64,000 nucleotides of DNA, from the NCBI GenBank assembly GCA_946221385.1, contig CAMIGX010000009.1, forward strand, positions 1 through 64,000. The letters run 5' to 3'. Position numbers and translations under genes: made by a program. The DNA comes from an uncultured Propionimicrobium sp. Lineage in GTDB: Bacteria > Actinomycetota > Actinomycetes > Propionibacteriales > Propionibacteriaceae. Shown one piece after another: positions 48,888 to 57,473 of the stretch. The notes beneath the pieces are model-generated. The model did not search any database and was not told the origin of the DNA. It was given only the letters and a program-made list of their open reading frames with translations. Positions within the stretch are counted from its first letter, which is position 1, and each line of letters opens with the position of its first letter.

Positions 48888-50567
48888 TCAAAGCGCGATG
48901 ACGACCGGAACGATCATCGGACGGCGCTTGAAACGTTTGGCGACCCAACGTCCCACGACTCGCCGGACCACCTGCTGCAGGCGGTGCGCGTCGTCAACAC
49001 CGTCATTGATCGCGGCCTGCAGTTCTTGGGCGATTTCGACGGTGACCTCGTCAAATACCTGCGGATCTTCGGAGAAGCCACGGGCGCTGACGTCTGGACC
49101 GGCGACGATATTGCCGCTGCGCAGATCGACAGCTGCCACGATCGAAATGAAACCTTCTTCACCGAGAATTTGTCGGTCGGTGAGCGTCGACTCGCCGAGA
49201 TCGCCGACCGTCGTTCCGTCGACGAAGATATAGGACGCATCGACACGTCCGACCTTTCGGATTTGGCCGTCAGCGAGGTCCACGACGTCACCGTCTTCGG
49301 CGACGACGATGTGCTCAGCTGAGATACCGGTGGCTTCTGCGAGTTTCGCGTTAGCGACCAGATGACGCACCTCGCCGTGGATGGGCAGCACATTGCGTGG
49401 CTGAACGACGTTGTAGGTATACAGCAGCTCGCCGGCGCTGGCGTGTCCCGAGACGTGCACGAAGGCATTGCCCTTGTGGACGACGTTGACGCCCAGCTTG
49501 GTCAAGCCATTGATGACGCGATAGACGGCATTTTCGTTACCTGGGATCAGCGAGCTGGCCAGCAAGACTGTGTCGCCGGGGCCGACGCTGATCGCAGGAT
49601 GCTCCTTGTTGGCCATCCGGGACAGCGCTGAAAGCGGTTCGCCCTGCGATCCGGTGGAGATGATGACCAGCTCGTCATCAGGATATTTCTCGATGTCCGA
49701 CAGCTCGACCATGATGCCGTCAGGCACGTTCAAGAAGCCGAGCTGTTGAGCGATCGTCATATTGCGCACCATCGAACGTCCGACGTAGACGACCTTGCGG
49801 CCATGCTCGTCAGCGAGGTTGATGATTTGTTGAACGCGGTGCACGTGCGAAGCGAAACAGGCGACTACCAGTTTTTGGGTCGCGGTATTGAATACCCGTT
49901 CAATGCTCGGCTCGATTGATCGTTCGGCCGGGGTGAAGCCGCTGACTTCGGCGTTGGTCGAGTCGGCCATCAGCAGGTCGACGCCGGCATAGCTGAGCCG
50001 CGCGAAGCCACGCAGGTCGGTGATACGTCCGTCGAGGGGCAACTGGTCCATCTTGTAGTCGCCAGTGTGCAAGACGGTGCCGGCAGCACAATGAATGGCG
50101 ACGGCCATGGCGTCAGGAATCGAGTGATTGACAGCGAGAAATTCCAGCCGGAATTGATCTAGCTCGACGATCTGTCCGTCCTTGACCGGACGCAATTGGA
50201 CGTCGCCGATTCGATGTTCCTTAGCCTTCGGTTCGACCAGCGCCAAGGTCAACGTCGATCCATAAAGCGGGATGTCTGGACGCATCCGCAGCAGATATGG
50301 CACAGCTCCGATGTGGTCTTCGTGGCCGTGGGTCAAGACCAAGCCGACGACGTCGTCCATGCGTGGCCGCAGATAGTCCAGCCCCGGCAAGATCAAGTCG
50401 ACTCCGGGTTGGCTGTCTTCGGGGAAGAGGACGCCGCAGTCGACCAGCAGGATCTGGCCGTTGAGTTCGAAGCAGGTCATGTTGCGTCCGACGTCGCCGA
50501 GGCCACCGAGCGGAATGATCCGTAGGGTGTCTGGGGCCAGCGCGGGCAAAGTCTGCTGTTCGTTCAT
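48888..50567 (-). CDS. rnj: Ribonuclease J
   Basis: The 559-residue metallo-beta-lactamase/beta-CASP nuclease does 5'-3' exonuclease and endonuclease RNA processing. Metal site: 'LTHGHEDHIGAVPYLL' (His, His, Asp, His), 'VNHSIPDA', 'HTGDYKMD', 'LMADSTNA'. The beta-CASP domain has 'CFASHVHRVQQIINLADEHGRKV', 'ISTGSQGEP' and 'VSGHASAGELLYTY'. The C-terminal domain follows with 'PIHGEVRHL'. It coexists here with a long RNase E/G, as in other actinobacteria such as Mycobacterium and Streptomyces. The start at 50567 gives 'MNEQQTLPAL'. The gene faces the GNAT gene, 165 bp away. Confidence 0.96.
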   Translation of the reverse strand: MNEQQTLPALAPDTLRIIPLGGLGDVGRNMTCFELNGQILLVDCGVLFPEDSQPGVDLILPGLDYLRPRMDDVVGLVLTHGHEDHIGAVPYLLRMRPDIPLYGSTLTLALVEPKAKEHRIGDVQLRPVKDGQIVELDQFRLEFLAVNHSIPDAMAVAIHCAAGTVLHTGDYKMDQLPLDGRITDLRGFARLSYAGVDLLMADSTNAEVSGFTPAERSIEPSIERVFNTATQKLVVACFASHVHRVQQIINLADEHGRKVVYVGRSMVRNMTIAQQLGFLNVPDGIMVELSDIEKYPDDELVIISTGSQGEPLSALSRMANKEHPAISVGPGDTVLLASSLIPGNENAVYRVINGLTKLGVNVVHKGNAFVHVSGHASAGELLYTYNVVQPRNVLPIHGEVRHLVANAKLAEATGISAEHIVVAEDGDVVDLADGQIRKVGRVDASYIFVDGTTVGDLGESTLTDRQILGEEGFISIVAAVDLRSGNIVAGPDVSARGFSEDPQVFDEVTVEIAQELQAAINDGVDDAHRLQQVVRRVVGRWVAKRFKRRPMIVPVVIAL

Positions 50568-50732
50568 CGCGGCTCATCTTATCGAGGAATAGCGGGAGCG
50601 CTCGATTCGGTGAGGCTCACTTGCTATCTGCGCAGTGGAATCGTCTGTTCGTTGTAGCCAAGTAGTTTGAGTGACTCATGACAGTGCGGTGGCGATCCGG
50701 CAAGCTCGGTGGAGCTAGCTAGACTCGGACGC

Positions 50733-51260
50733 GTGAATCATCGTCGTCCCGCGTCGGTCCGGCTGGCGCTACCCAGCGAGGCTGAGCAGATCGTCGCCGT
50801 CCAGCGGGATTGGCTCGCGGTGCAGCCCGAGATCAGCCGGGTATTGGAGCATCTCGATGAGCAGGAAATGGTCTCCGCTTGGCAGCAGGCGATCGTGGCC
50901 CCCCCGCTAGCGACCTATCGCGTTCTAGTGGCACTCGACGAACAAGGCGCTGTGCAGGGATTCGCGGCCATCGGACCGAGCGAAGACCCGGACGCCGAAC
51001 CGACCGATGGCACCGTCGCCGAATTCTGCGTGACACCAACTAAGGAACGTGACGGTCACCGGGACCGGCTGCTGCACGCTATCGCCGACACCTTGCGGCT
51101 AGACGGCTTTGAGCGCGCAACATGGTGGGTCCGGTCGACTGATGATCTGACGCGGCAGTGGCTCGTCGAGACCGGTTGGGGTCCAGATGGCGCTCATCAG
51201 GAGATCGGCGACGAACAGGTCCGCTTCAAGCAAATTCGGATGCACACTTCCTTGATCTAG
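50733..51260 (+). CDS. GNAT-family acetyltransferase
   Basis: The product is about 175 residues when started at GTG 50733 ('MNHRRPASVRLALPSE'). The GNAT pattern is partly visible: 'VRLALPSEAEQIVAVQRDWL', a beta strand 'GAVQGFAAIGPSEDPD', 'GTVAEFCVTPTKERDGHRDRLLHAIADTLRLDGFERATWWV', where a Gly-rich acetyl-CoA loop is replaced by 'KERDGHRDRLL'. The classical R/Q-x-x-G-x-G/A motif is degraded. It acetylates an unknown small molecule or protein. An earlier in-frame start at 50709 has no ribosome binding site. It is alone, divergent from rnj. Confidence 0.82.
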   Translation: MNHRRPASVRLALPSEAEQIVAVQRDWLAVQPEISRVLEHLDEQEMVSAWQQAIVAPPLATYRVLVALDEQGAVQGFAAIGPSEDPDAEPTDGTVAEFCVTPTKERDGHRDRLLHAIADTLRLDGFERATWWVRSTDDLTRQWLVETGWGPDGAHQEIGDEQVRFKQIRMHTSLI

Positions 51261-51369
51261 TTTCCGAACTGATCAAGTTTTCGAAAGCTCTCGAATCGTC
51301 TTCTTCAACGGCATTTCACGCCGTCAACTGAGGCTTGGACCAATAACTGAGATATATCCGGTTTATTTT

Positions 51370-52137
51370 TCAGCGAGTGACGACGCTGCGTAACTCGATG
51401 ACCTTCAACTGATAGAAATCCGGTTCAGAAACCAACCGCAACGAACCCGACTGACCCAGCGCAGACCAATCCACCCGCCACTCAACCCGCGCCGAAATTA
51501 CGTAATCACCCCGATCCAAGTAGACGTGATGACAAGTCGGCGACTTCGCTTTCGGATCCTCATCCAACCCACGCACCGAAGTCCCCACACAGCGATAACG
51601 TCTCCCATCACCAGTCTCAAACAACCCCGCGACCGGATAGGCATCCAACTCCACCGTCACCGGCCCATCAGAAACCTGCTGACGAATCCCATCTGGATGC
51701 TCAACATGCAACCAAACCGGAAAACCAACCGGCAACGCATTCCACTCATTACGAGCCGGATCAGGCTGCATCACAAAACGCGCCGCCGGCACCTGCACCG
51801 ACCCAGCAACCCGAGACGCAGCTGCGACCACCTGATCAGCACTCAACGCAGCCGGCACCGCACTAGGACTATGAAAAGGCAAAAACGACGGCTTAATTGG
51901 ACCAGTCGGACCCGGCTGCGGCAGATTCGCAGGCTGCACGGGAGCATGTGTTGATTGAGCCGCTTGTCGGCGATTGGTTACTCCAGCGATGACGGTGGCA
52001 GTAGAGCCCTGCGATGACGCCTCGATTTCTTTGACGGACACCGGGTCGAAGCCATCTTTGTCTGCCCAGGCAGCGCTCCCGAAGAGAGGTATGAAGATCA
52101 CTACCGCTGCAATCACAATCCTGATTCGAGCGTGCAT
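51370..52137 (-). CDS. Secreted protein of unknown function with C-terminal PKD-like domain
   Basis: This 255-residue protein has a signal peptide at residues 1-25 ('IRIVIAAVVIFIPLFGSAAWA'). A linker with 'PVQPANLPQPGPTGP' follows. The C-terminal domain (about 115-255) has 'ALPVGFPVWLHVEHPDG', 'ETGDGRRYRCVG', 'SPTCHHVYLDRGDYVISARVEWRVDW' and a disulfide-type Cys pair. From memory this resembles PKD-like domains of secreted Streptomyces proteins misnamed ATP/GTP-binding proteins. The coding strand is rich in G- and T-ending codons (GGT, GGG, GTT, TTG, GAT), unlike the neighbours. It overlaps the lipoprotein gene by 25 bp, so they are coexpressed. Confidence 0.78.
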   Translation of the reverse strand: MHARIRIVIAAVVIFIPLFGSAAWADKDGFDPVSVKEIEASSQGSTATVIAGVTNRRQAAQSTHAPVQPANLPQPGPTGPIKPSFLPFHSPSAVPAALSADQVVAAASRVAGSVQVPAARFVMQPDPARNEWNALPVGFPVWLHVEHPDGIRQQVSDGPVTVELDAYPVAGLFETGDGRRYRCVGTSVRGLDEDPKAKSPTCHHVYLDRGDYVISARVEWRVDWSALGQSGSLRLVSEPDFYQLKVIELRSVVTR

Positions 52138-52673
52138 TCAGCCACCTCCTCACTCTTAATACCGAAAAGCTTCAGTTTCATTTGGTCATCAAATTTGAAA
52201 TACCAACGCTCATATCTCAGCGCCGCATTGCCTGTTTCTTGCCCGTCACGAATCACCTTGGTTTCGCGATAGTCAGAACACGAACGCAATACAATCGCCG
52301 CCCCAGCGTCTATATCATCGTGATACTTTCGAATCTCAAACTTCGCCTTATCAGCGCCAACTAAGATCAATTTGTCGTGAGCAGCTTTTTGATATGCATC
52401 CTTCAACTGACTTAGATATGGATCCATCGCGAGAGTTTCTAACTCCGCTGGAAAAGGTTCATATTTGCCAGCATAAATATGCGTGTTATTAATCTCATCG
52501 ATACGCAAATAGATCTGCTCAGCCTGCTGATAAGCATCCAAATACGTCCGACTCGGCTCCGGGGTCGCACCAATGCTCACCGAAGGCGACGGCTCGCCCG
52601 GCCCACCACACGAACACAACAACACCGCACAACACAGCGTCACCGCAAAGAACTTAAACAGCCCAAACTTCAT
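52113..52673 (-). CDS. Putative lipoprotein paired with the secreted protein
   Basis: The 186-residue protein starts at ATG 52673, directly after AAGGAGGCCCCT on the minus strand. Lipobox: signal residues 1-22 with 'LCCAVLLCSCGGPG', so lipid attachment to a Cys near residue 21 is likely. A Ser/Pro-rich linker and a helical domain follow ('YLDAYQQAEQIYLRIDEINNTH', 'PYLSQLKDAYQKAAHDKL'), then a beta region 'NAALRYERWYFKFDDQMKLKLFG'. The fold is not recognised. Such lipoprotein/secreted-protein pairs recur in actinobacteria with unknown function. The GC content is low in this gene. Confidence 0.78.
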   Translation of the reverse strand: MKFGLFKFFAVTLCCAVLLCSCGGPGEPSPSVSIGATPEPSRTYLDAYQQAEQIYLRIDEINNTHIYAGKYEPFPAELETLAMDPYLSQLKDAYQKAAHDKLILVGADKAKFEIRKYHDDIDAGAAIVLRSCSDYRETKVIRDGQETGNAALRYERWYFKFDDQMKLKLFGIKSEEVAECTLESGL

Positions 52674-52909
52674 AGGGGCCTCCTTGGGGGAAGAAGGTCG
52701 CTCAACACATCGAGCGCAATGCCCAAATCTTGGCACACCCCAGGGCCGAACAACCGCCCCAGACAATCCTCTGTGGAAAACTTTCTGGACGATGTTGAGT
52801 GAAACGCGGTCAGCAAGCTGCCTGACATAGGACCGAAGCGCAAGGTTTAGCTGGCATCTCGGGCTCAGCTGCGATCCGCTCTGCTCGAAGCGTCTCTAGG
52901 AAACGCGCC

Positions 52910-53560
52910 TCACCAATCTTGTTCAGCGAAGTTTTCTAGTCGATCCGCGCCTTGGTTATAGGCGCGCAATTTGAATCCGGCTTCGCCAGCTTCGACGACT
53001 GCCCAAGCAGCATTGCGCAGCCCAAGCAAGCCTTTTGCGGTCCGGAAATCCCAACCTAAAAGCTCTGCGATTGCCATCCGAATCGCCAAGCCATGGCTGA
53101 CGATGACCACCGTCTGCCCAGGATGCCGAGCGGCGATGTCGCGCAGTGCCCCGGCGGCTCGTCGTCCAGCTTCGCTCGAGGTCTCTCCCTGCGGAGAGAA
53201 TCGATAGTCTTCGCCGGCGTCTCGAGCCATGACGAATTCGGCGTCTTTGGCGGCGACTTCGTCAAAGGTCAAGCCCGCCCAAGAGCCGACATTCACCTCG
53301 ACCAGATCGTCTACTATGCCGACCTGCTGAGCGGTCAGCATCGCAAGTTTGGCCGCGGTCTGCTGGGCTCGTTTCAACGGTGAAGAATAGATCGCAGACG
53401 GATTCATCTTGCGCAATTGAGATGCCGAAATCTGGGCTTGACGCTGCCCCAACATATTCAATTCGATATCAGCTTGACCTTGGAATCTATTATCCAAATT
53501 CCAATCGGTCTGGCCATGCCGCCACAAAATGAGTTTCGTCGAATTACGCACTGAAATCAC
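52910..53560 (-). CDS. Histidine phosphatase family protein (phosphoglycerate mutase-like)
   Basis: This 216-residue enzyme has the catalytic histidine in 'LILWRHGQTDWN' and the second histidine in 'VIVSHGLAIRMAI'. Arg of 'YSSPLKRAQQTA' binds phosphate. It belongs to the branch of broad phosphatases often called Gpm2/GpmB; a true mutase is unlikely because the usual 'EALCRLNRKHYG' insertion is absent. It starts 5 bp after rsfS and so belongs to the same operon. In actinobacteria the gene is regularly found behind rsfS, sometimes annotated as glucosyl-3-phosphoglycerate phosphatase. The substrate cannot be stated. Confidence 0.9.
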   Translation of the reverse strand: MISVRNSTKLILWRHGQTDWNLDNRFQGQADIELNMLGQRQAQISASQLRKMNPSAIYSSPLKRAQQTAAKLAMLTAQQVGIVDDLVEVNVGSWAGLTFDEVAAKDAEFVMARDAGEDYRFSPQGETSSEAGRRAAGALRDIAARHPGQTVVIVSHGLAIRMAIAELLGWDFRTAKGLLGLRNAAWAVVEAGEAGFKLRAYNQGADRLENFAEQDW

Positions 53561-53565
53561 CAGGC

Positions 53566-54006
53566 TTAGTTATTTCGGCTGCGATCGTTAGCTGGCGTCC
53601 ACAAGGGCATTTCCTCGTCCACGTCATCTTCTGTGGGCACGACATCGTCCAATTCCAGCGGCACTCGCGGACAATCTTTCCAAAGTCGTTCTAGCGAATA
53701 GAGCGCACGATCTTCATCGTGCTGCACGTGCACCACCAAATCGACGAAATCCAGCAAGACCCAGCGATTATCGCGCTCTCCCTCGCGGCGACTCGGGCGA
53801 GTATCCGCGTGCTCGATCATTGCCTCCTCGACGGCGTCGACGATGGCGGCTACCTGACGCTCATTATTTGCCGAGACGATCAAGAAGATGTCGGTGATCG
53901 CCAGCGACTCGGAGACGTCAAAGGCCAAGATATTTTGGCCTTTTTTGTTGTTTGCTGCGGTCGCAGCGATTTGCGCGAGTTGGCGGGCCGATTCAGTGGC
54001 TGTCAA
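53566..54006 (-). CDS. rsfS: Ribosomal silencing factor RsfS
   Basis: The 146-residue protein binds ribosomal protein L14 and prevents subunit joining in starvation. The RsfS signature 'ALYSLERLWKDCP' near the C-terminus and 'KGQNILAFDVSESLAITDIFLIVSANNERQV' in the first half are characteristic, as is 'WVLLDFVDLVVHVQ'. The acidic C-terminal extension (DVVPTEDDVDEEMPLW) is longer than in many homologues. It sits in the usual nadD-rsfS order, 57 bp behind nadD. Confidence 0.95.
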   Translation of the reverse strand: MTATESARQLAQIAATAANNKKGQNILAFDVSESLAITDIFLIVSANNERQVAAIVDAVEEAMIEHADTRPSRREGERDNRWVLLDFVDLVVHVQHDEDRALYSLERLWKDCPRVPLELDDVVPTEDDVDEEMPLWTPANDRSRNN

Positions 54007-54063
54007 GGTGTCTCCCCCGGTTTGACTGCTGGGCTGTGACCCAGCCTAGCCACCCGCCTGAGC

Positions 54064-54792
54064 TCAACGCTTGGTTGCCGAGACCGGCGTCGGGTCGGCT
54101 TGTAGCGGCGCGGAGACGTTGGCGTCAGTGTAGAGACCGCGTTTCGCGACATATTGGACGACACCGTCGGGCACCAAATACCACAGTGGCAAGCCTTCAG
54201 ATACCCGCTGACGGCACTCGGTAGAACTGATCGCCAACGCCGGCACTTCCAACAATGTCACCTTGTCAGCGGGCAAATGGCTCAGATCACGCTTGTGCAG
54301 ATCGACCCCAGGACGGCTCACGCCGACGAAATTCGCTAGGTCGAACAATTCGTCAGCACCATGCCAGGTCAAGATCGAGGCGAGCGCGTCGGCGCCGGTG
54401 ATGAAGAACAATTCGACGTCGCTGCCACGTTCAGCTTTGAGATCCTTCAGCGTGTCGACGGTGTAGGTATTGCCGGGCCGATCGATGTCAACGCGGCTGA
54501 CCGAAAATTGCGGGTTAGACGCGGTCGCGATGACCGTCATCAGGTAGCGGTCTTCCGGCTTGCTGACGCGTCGGCCAGCCTTCTGCCAAGGCACGCCGGT
54601 CGGCACGAAGACGACTTCGTCTAATTCAAATCGTGCCGCTACCTCAGATCCCGCAACTAAGTGGCCATGGTGGATCGGGTCGAAGGTGCCACCCATCACA
54701 CCTAGCCGATAGGGCTTTTCATTGCCGGGCACACGAGCCAGGCCCGTATCAGACTGCGATAGCTGGTGGTCTGGGGCCGGTTGTTCACTCAT
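54064..54792 (-). CDS. nadD: Nicotinate-nucleotide adenylyltransferase
   Basis: The 242-residue enzyme starts at ATG 54792 (after CGAGGACGTC). It transfers AMP to nicotinate mononucleotide in NAD synthesis. The nucleotidyltransferase motif 'GVMGGTFDPIHHGHLV' holds the HxGH pair, and the C-terminal 'ISSTECRQRVSEG' holds the ISSTxxR motif. 'FVPTGVPWQKA' is typical of the actinobacterial type. A start at 54846 would add 18 unconserved residues. The order nadD-rsfS-gpm2 behind proA is standard in actinobacteria. Confidence 0.95.
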   Translation of the reverse strand: MSEQPAPDHQLSQSDTGLARVPGNEKPYRLGVMGGTFDPIHHGHLVAGSEVAARFELDEVVFVPTGVPWQKAGRRVSKPEDRYLMTVIATASNPQFSVSRVDIDRPGNTYTVDTLKDLKAERGSDVELFFITGADALASILTWHGADELFDLANFVGVSRPGVDLHKRDLSHLPADKVTLLEVPALAISSTECRQRVSEGLPLWYLVPDGVVQYVAKRGLYTDANVSAPLQADPTPVSATKR

Positions 54793-54905
54793 GACGTCCT
54801 CGACTTCTGCAAAGCAGCGGCGCATCGCGTCCGCTTGATTGCACACAGATTAGCGCCGAACCGCACTGCCGGCCCCAACCTTTCGAGACGTCGCGCTAGG
54901 CAGTC

Positions 54906-56171
54906 TCAAGCCCGTACCTGGCCGTCGCCGCTGATTACATACTTGGTCGTCGTCATCTCCTGCAAGCCCATCGGACCCCGGGCGTGCAATTTCTGCGTCG
55001 AAATGCCAATTTCTGCACCGAAGCCAAATTGGCCACCGTCGACGAATCGACTGGACGCGTTGACCAAGACCGCAGCTGCGTCGATATCGGCGACGAAACG
55101 ACGCTGCGCGGCAATGTCTTGAGTGATGATCGTCTCCGAATGGCCCGTCGAATGCGCACGAATGTGGGTGATCGCTTCGTCAATGTCAGCGACGACCTTG
55201 ACGGCCAAATCGAGCGATAAATATTCGCTGTCATATTCGTCTGGGGCTGCTTGCACGATGCGCTCGTCCAGCGCGCGAGATGCTTCGTCGCCGTGCATCG
55301 TGACGCCGAGCTCACTCAACTCAGCGGTGATCTGCGGCAGGAAATCCCCGGCAATCCCCGCGTGCACCAGCAGCGTCTCTAGCGCATTGCATACGCTCGG
55401 CCGCTGCGTCTTGGCGTTGACGATGATCTTGCGCGCCACATCGAAATCGGCGCTCTGATCGACGAACAGGTGGCAGTTGCCGGTGCCTGTCTCTAAGACC
55501 GGCACCTTCGCGCCTTCCACGACTGCGTTGATCAGCCCCGCTCCACCGCGGGGAATCAAGACGTCGATGACTCCCCTGGCAGCCATCAGCTCGGCAGTGA
55601 CTTCCCGGCCGCCTTCGACGAGGTTGACGGCATCCGCCGGCAGCCCGGCGACGACTAGGCCAGCGCGCAAGGCGGCGACGATGGCCCGGTTGGAGTTCAA
55701 CGCGCTGGAACTACCGCGCAGCAGGCTCGCGTTTCCAGATTTGAGGCAGATGCCTGCCGCGTCCGCCGTCACATTCGGGCGGGCCTCGTAGATGATGCCG
55801 ATGACCCCCAAGGGGACGCGCAGCTGGCTGATCTGCACGCCATTGGCGAGCGTCCAACCTCGAACGATTTCCCCCACCGGATCTGGCAGCGCAGCCAGCG
55901 AACGCAATCCTGCAACCATGTCGTCGACACGGGCTTGGTTGAGTAGCAGTCGATCAATGATGGGCTCTGGTGTGCCGGCCTCGCGAGCTGCGACAATGTC
56001 GAGCTCATTAGCAGAAATGACAGTTTCCGATGCTTCGGCCAATGCGTCGGCCATCGCCTGCAAGGCGGCATCTTTAGCCGCTCGAGTCAAGGTCGCGAGC
56101 TGTCGGCTAGCCATACGCGCAGCAGCGCCCAGTTCGTGGATGGTGCTGGGCTCATTAATATTGCGGGTCAC
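54906..56171 (-). CDS. proA: Gamma-glutamyl phosphate reductase
   Basis: The 421-residue enzyme reduces gamma-glutamyl phosphate to the semialdehyde in proline synthesis. Catalytic cysteine in 'TQRPSVCNALETLLVH'. Nucleotide site region 'GNASLLRGSSSALNSN'. 'LIPRGGAGLI' and the C-terminal 'ASSRFVDGGQFGFGAEIGISTQKLHARGPMGL' are the family signatures. It is separated from proB by 136 bp that holds no gene, so it may have its own promoter, although both are on the same strand. Confidence 0.96.
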   Translation of the reverse strand: MTRNINEPSTIHELGAAARMASRQLATLTRAAKDAALQAMADALAEASETVISANELDIVAAREAGTPEPIIDRLLLNQARVDDMVAGLRSLAALPDPVGEIVRGWTLANGVQISQLRVPLGVIGIIYEARPNVTADAAGICLKSGNASLLRGSSSALNSNRAIVAALRAGLVVAGLPADAVNLVEGGREVTAELMAARGVIDVLIPRGGAGLINAVVEGAKVPVLETGTGNCHLFVDQSADFDVARKIIVNAKTQRPSVCNALETLLVHAGIAGDFLPQITAELSELGVTMHGDEASRALDERIVQAAPDEYDSEYLSLDLAVKVVADIDEAITHIRAHSTGHSETIITQDIAAQRRFVADIDAAAVLVNASSRFVDGGQFGFGAEIGISTQKLHARGPMGLQEMTTTKYVISGDGQVRA

Positions 56172-56307
56172 TTGGTAAGCCTAGCGGCGCAGGTTCGTCA
56201 GCTGGCGGCCGTCCGCCACGACGTCGCCAGATGGTCAAGATCGCCGCATGCATGACGCTATTCGCAGCAGCGCTGATGATGACGGCCGGGTCGCTGATCA
56301 AACGATC

Positions 56308-57471
56308 TCAGCTAGCACTACCAACCCCCGGATGCAGCACGACCAGCACGTCACGGTGCACGATTTCGCGTTCGAAATCATCGCCTAAGTTCTCGGCGAG
56401 ATCCCGAGAACTGCGTCCGATCATCTTGGGCAGCACATCCGAGTTAAAGCCCACCAATCCGCGGGCGATGGGCTGTCCGTCTGGCCCGACAATATCGACA
56501 GGGTCACCGGCCAGGAATTGTCCTTCGACACGAGTGATGCCAGCCGCTAGCAGCGACGCATTGCGACTAGTCACCGCTGCGACGGCGCCAGCATCAACAT
56601 GCAATCGGCCCTGGGCATTGGAAGCATACTCCAACCAAAGCAGCCGGCGTGGCCGTCGCTTGTCGATCGGTGCGAAGGCAGTGCCCGCGGATTCACCCGC
56701 GAAGGCAGCCGCGGCCCGGTCTGCGCTGGTCAGCACGACTGGGATGCCCGCGCCGCTGGCGATTTGGGCGGCTTGCAGCTTGGTCGTCATGCCGCCCGAT
56801 CCGACTGCTGAACCGGTGCGGGAGGTATCGACGCGCAATTCGTCAGCGTCAGCGACGAAACTGATCCGTTCTGCGGACGGATCGGACGGGTGCGCGGTGT
56901 ACAGCGAGTCCACGTCGGTGAGCAACAGCAGCGCATCGGCACGTACCAGTTGCGCGGTCAACGCGGCCAGCCGATCATTGTCACCAAAGCGGATCTCGTG
57001 GGTCGCGACGGTGTCGTTCTCGTTGATGATCGGCACCACGCCCATCCGCAGCAGCGCCCCAAGAGTGCGGCGAGCGTTGGCATAACTGGTCTGCCGGGTG
57101 AAATCTTCGACGGTCAACAAGACTTGACCGACCAAAATGTCGTGGACTTGGAATCGTTCGGTGTAGCGCTCGATGAGCAGCCCTTGACCGACGGCTGCCG
57201 CCGCCTGCTGATGAGCCAAATCTCTCGGTCGCCGCCGCAGACCCAACGGACGAAGTCCAGCGGCAATAGCACCCGACGAAATCAGCACCACATCGCGACC
57301 TTGCTTGTGCAAAGCAGCGAGCAGATCGACCAGCCCATTTATCCGTTCGACATGCAAACCGCCTTCGACGCTGCTCAGCGAGCTCGATCCGATCTTGACG
57401 ACGATGCGTCGCGCGTCGCGCAGCCGAGCGCGGACGGCGGTTTCATCAAAGGCCCCAGCGATTTGATTCAC
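56308..57471 (-). CDS. proB: Glutamate 5-kinase
   Basis: The 387-residue kinase phosphorylates glutamate for proline synthesis. The amino-acid kinase domain has 'IVVKIGSSSLSS' (ATP/Lys site), 'VVLISSGAIAAGL', 'NENDTVATHEIRFGDNDRLAALTAQLV' (Glu/Asp site) and 'GTGGMTTKLQAA'-like 'GSGGMTTKLQAAQIASGAGI'. A C-terminal PUA domain (about residues 280-370) follows with 'RLHVDAGAVAAVTSRNASLLAAGITRVEG'. The start at 57471 lies 2 bp after the obgE stop, so the pair is cotranscribed, as is usual in actinobacteria. Confidence 0.96.
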   Translation of the reverse strand: MNQIAGAFDETAVRARLRDARRIVVKIGSSSLSSVEGGLHVERINGLVDLLAALHKQGRDVVLISSGAIAAGLRPLGLRRRPRDLAHQQAAAAVGQGLLIERYTERFQVHDILVGQVLLTVEDFTRQTSYANARRTLGALLRMGVVPIINENDTVATHEIRFGDNDRLAALTAQLVRADALLLLTDVDSLYTAHPSDPSAERISFVADADELRVDTSRTGSAVGSGGMTTKLQAAQIASGAGIPVVLTSADRAAAAFAGESAGTAFAPIDKRRPRRLLWLEYASNAQGRLHVDAGAVAAVTSRNASLLAAGITRVEGQFLAGDPVDIVGPDGQPIARGLVGFNSDVLPKMIGRSSRDLAENLGDDFEREIVHRDVLVVLHPGVGSAS

Positions 57472-57473
57472 AG

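Noticed and set aside
56231..57085. 284-codon plus-strand frame opposite proB
   Set aside because: It is antisense to proB, with Ser/Arg/Ala-rich shadow composition and no recognisable motif.
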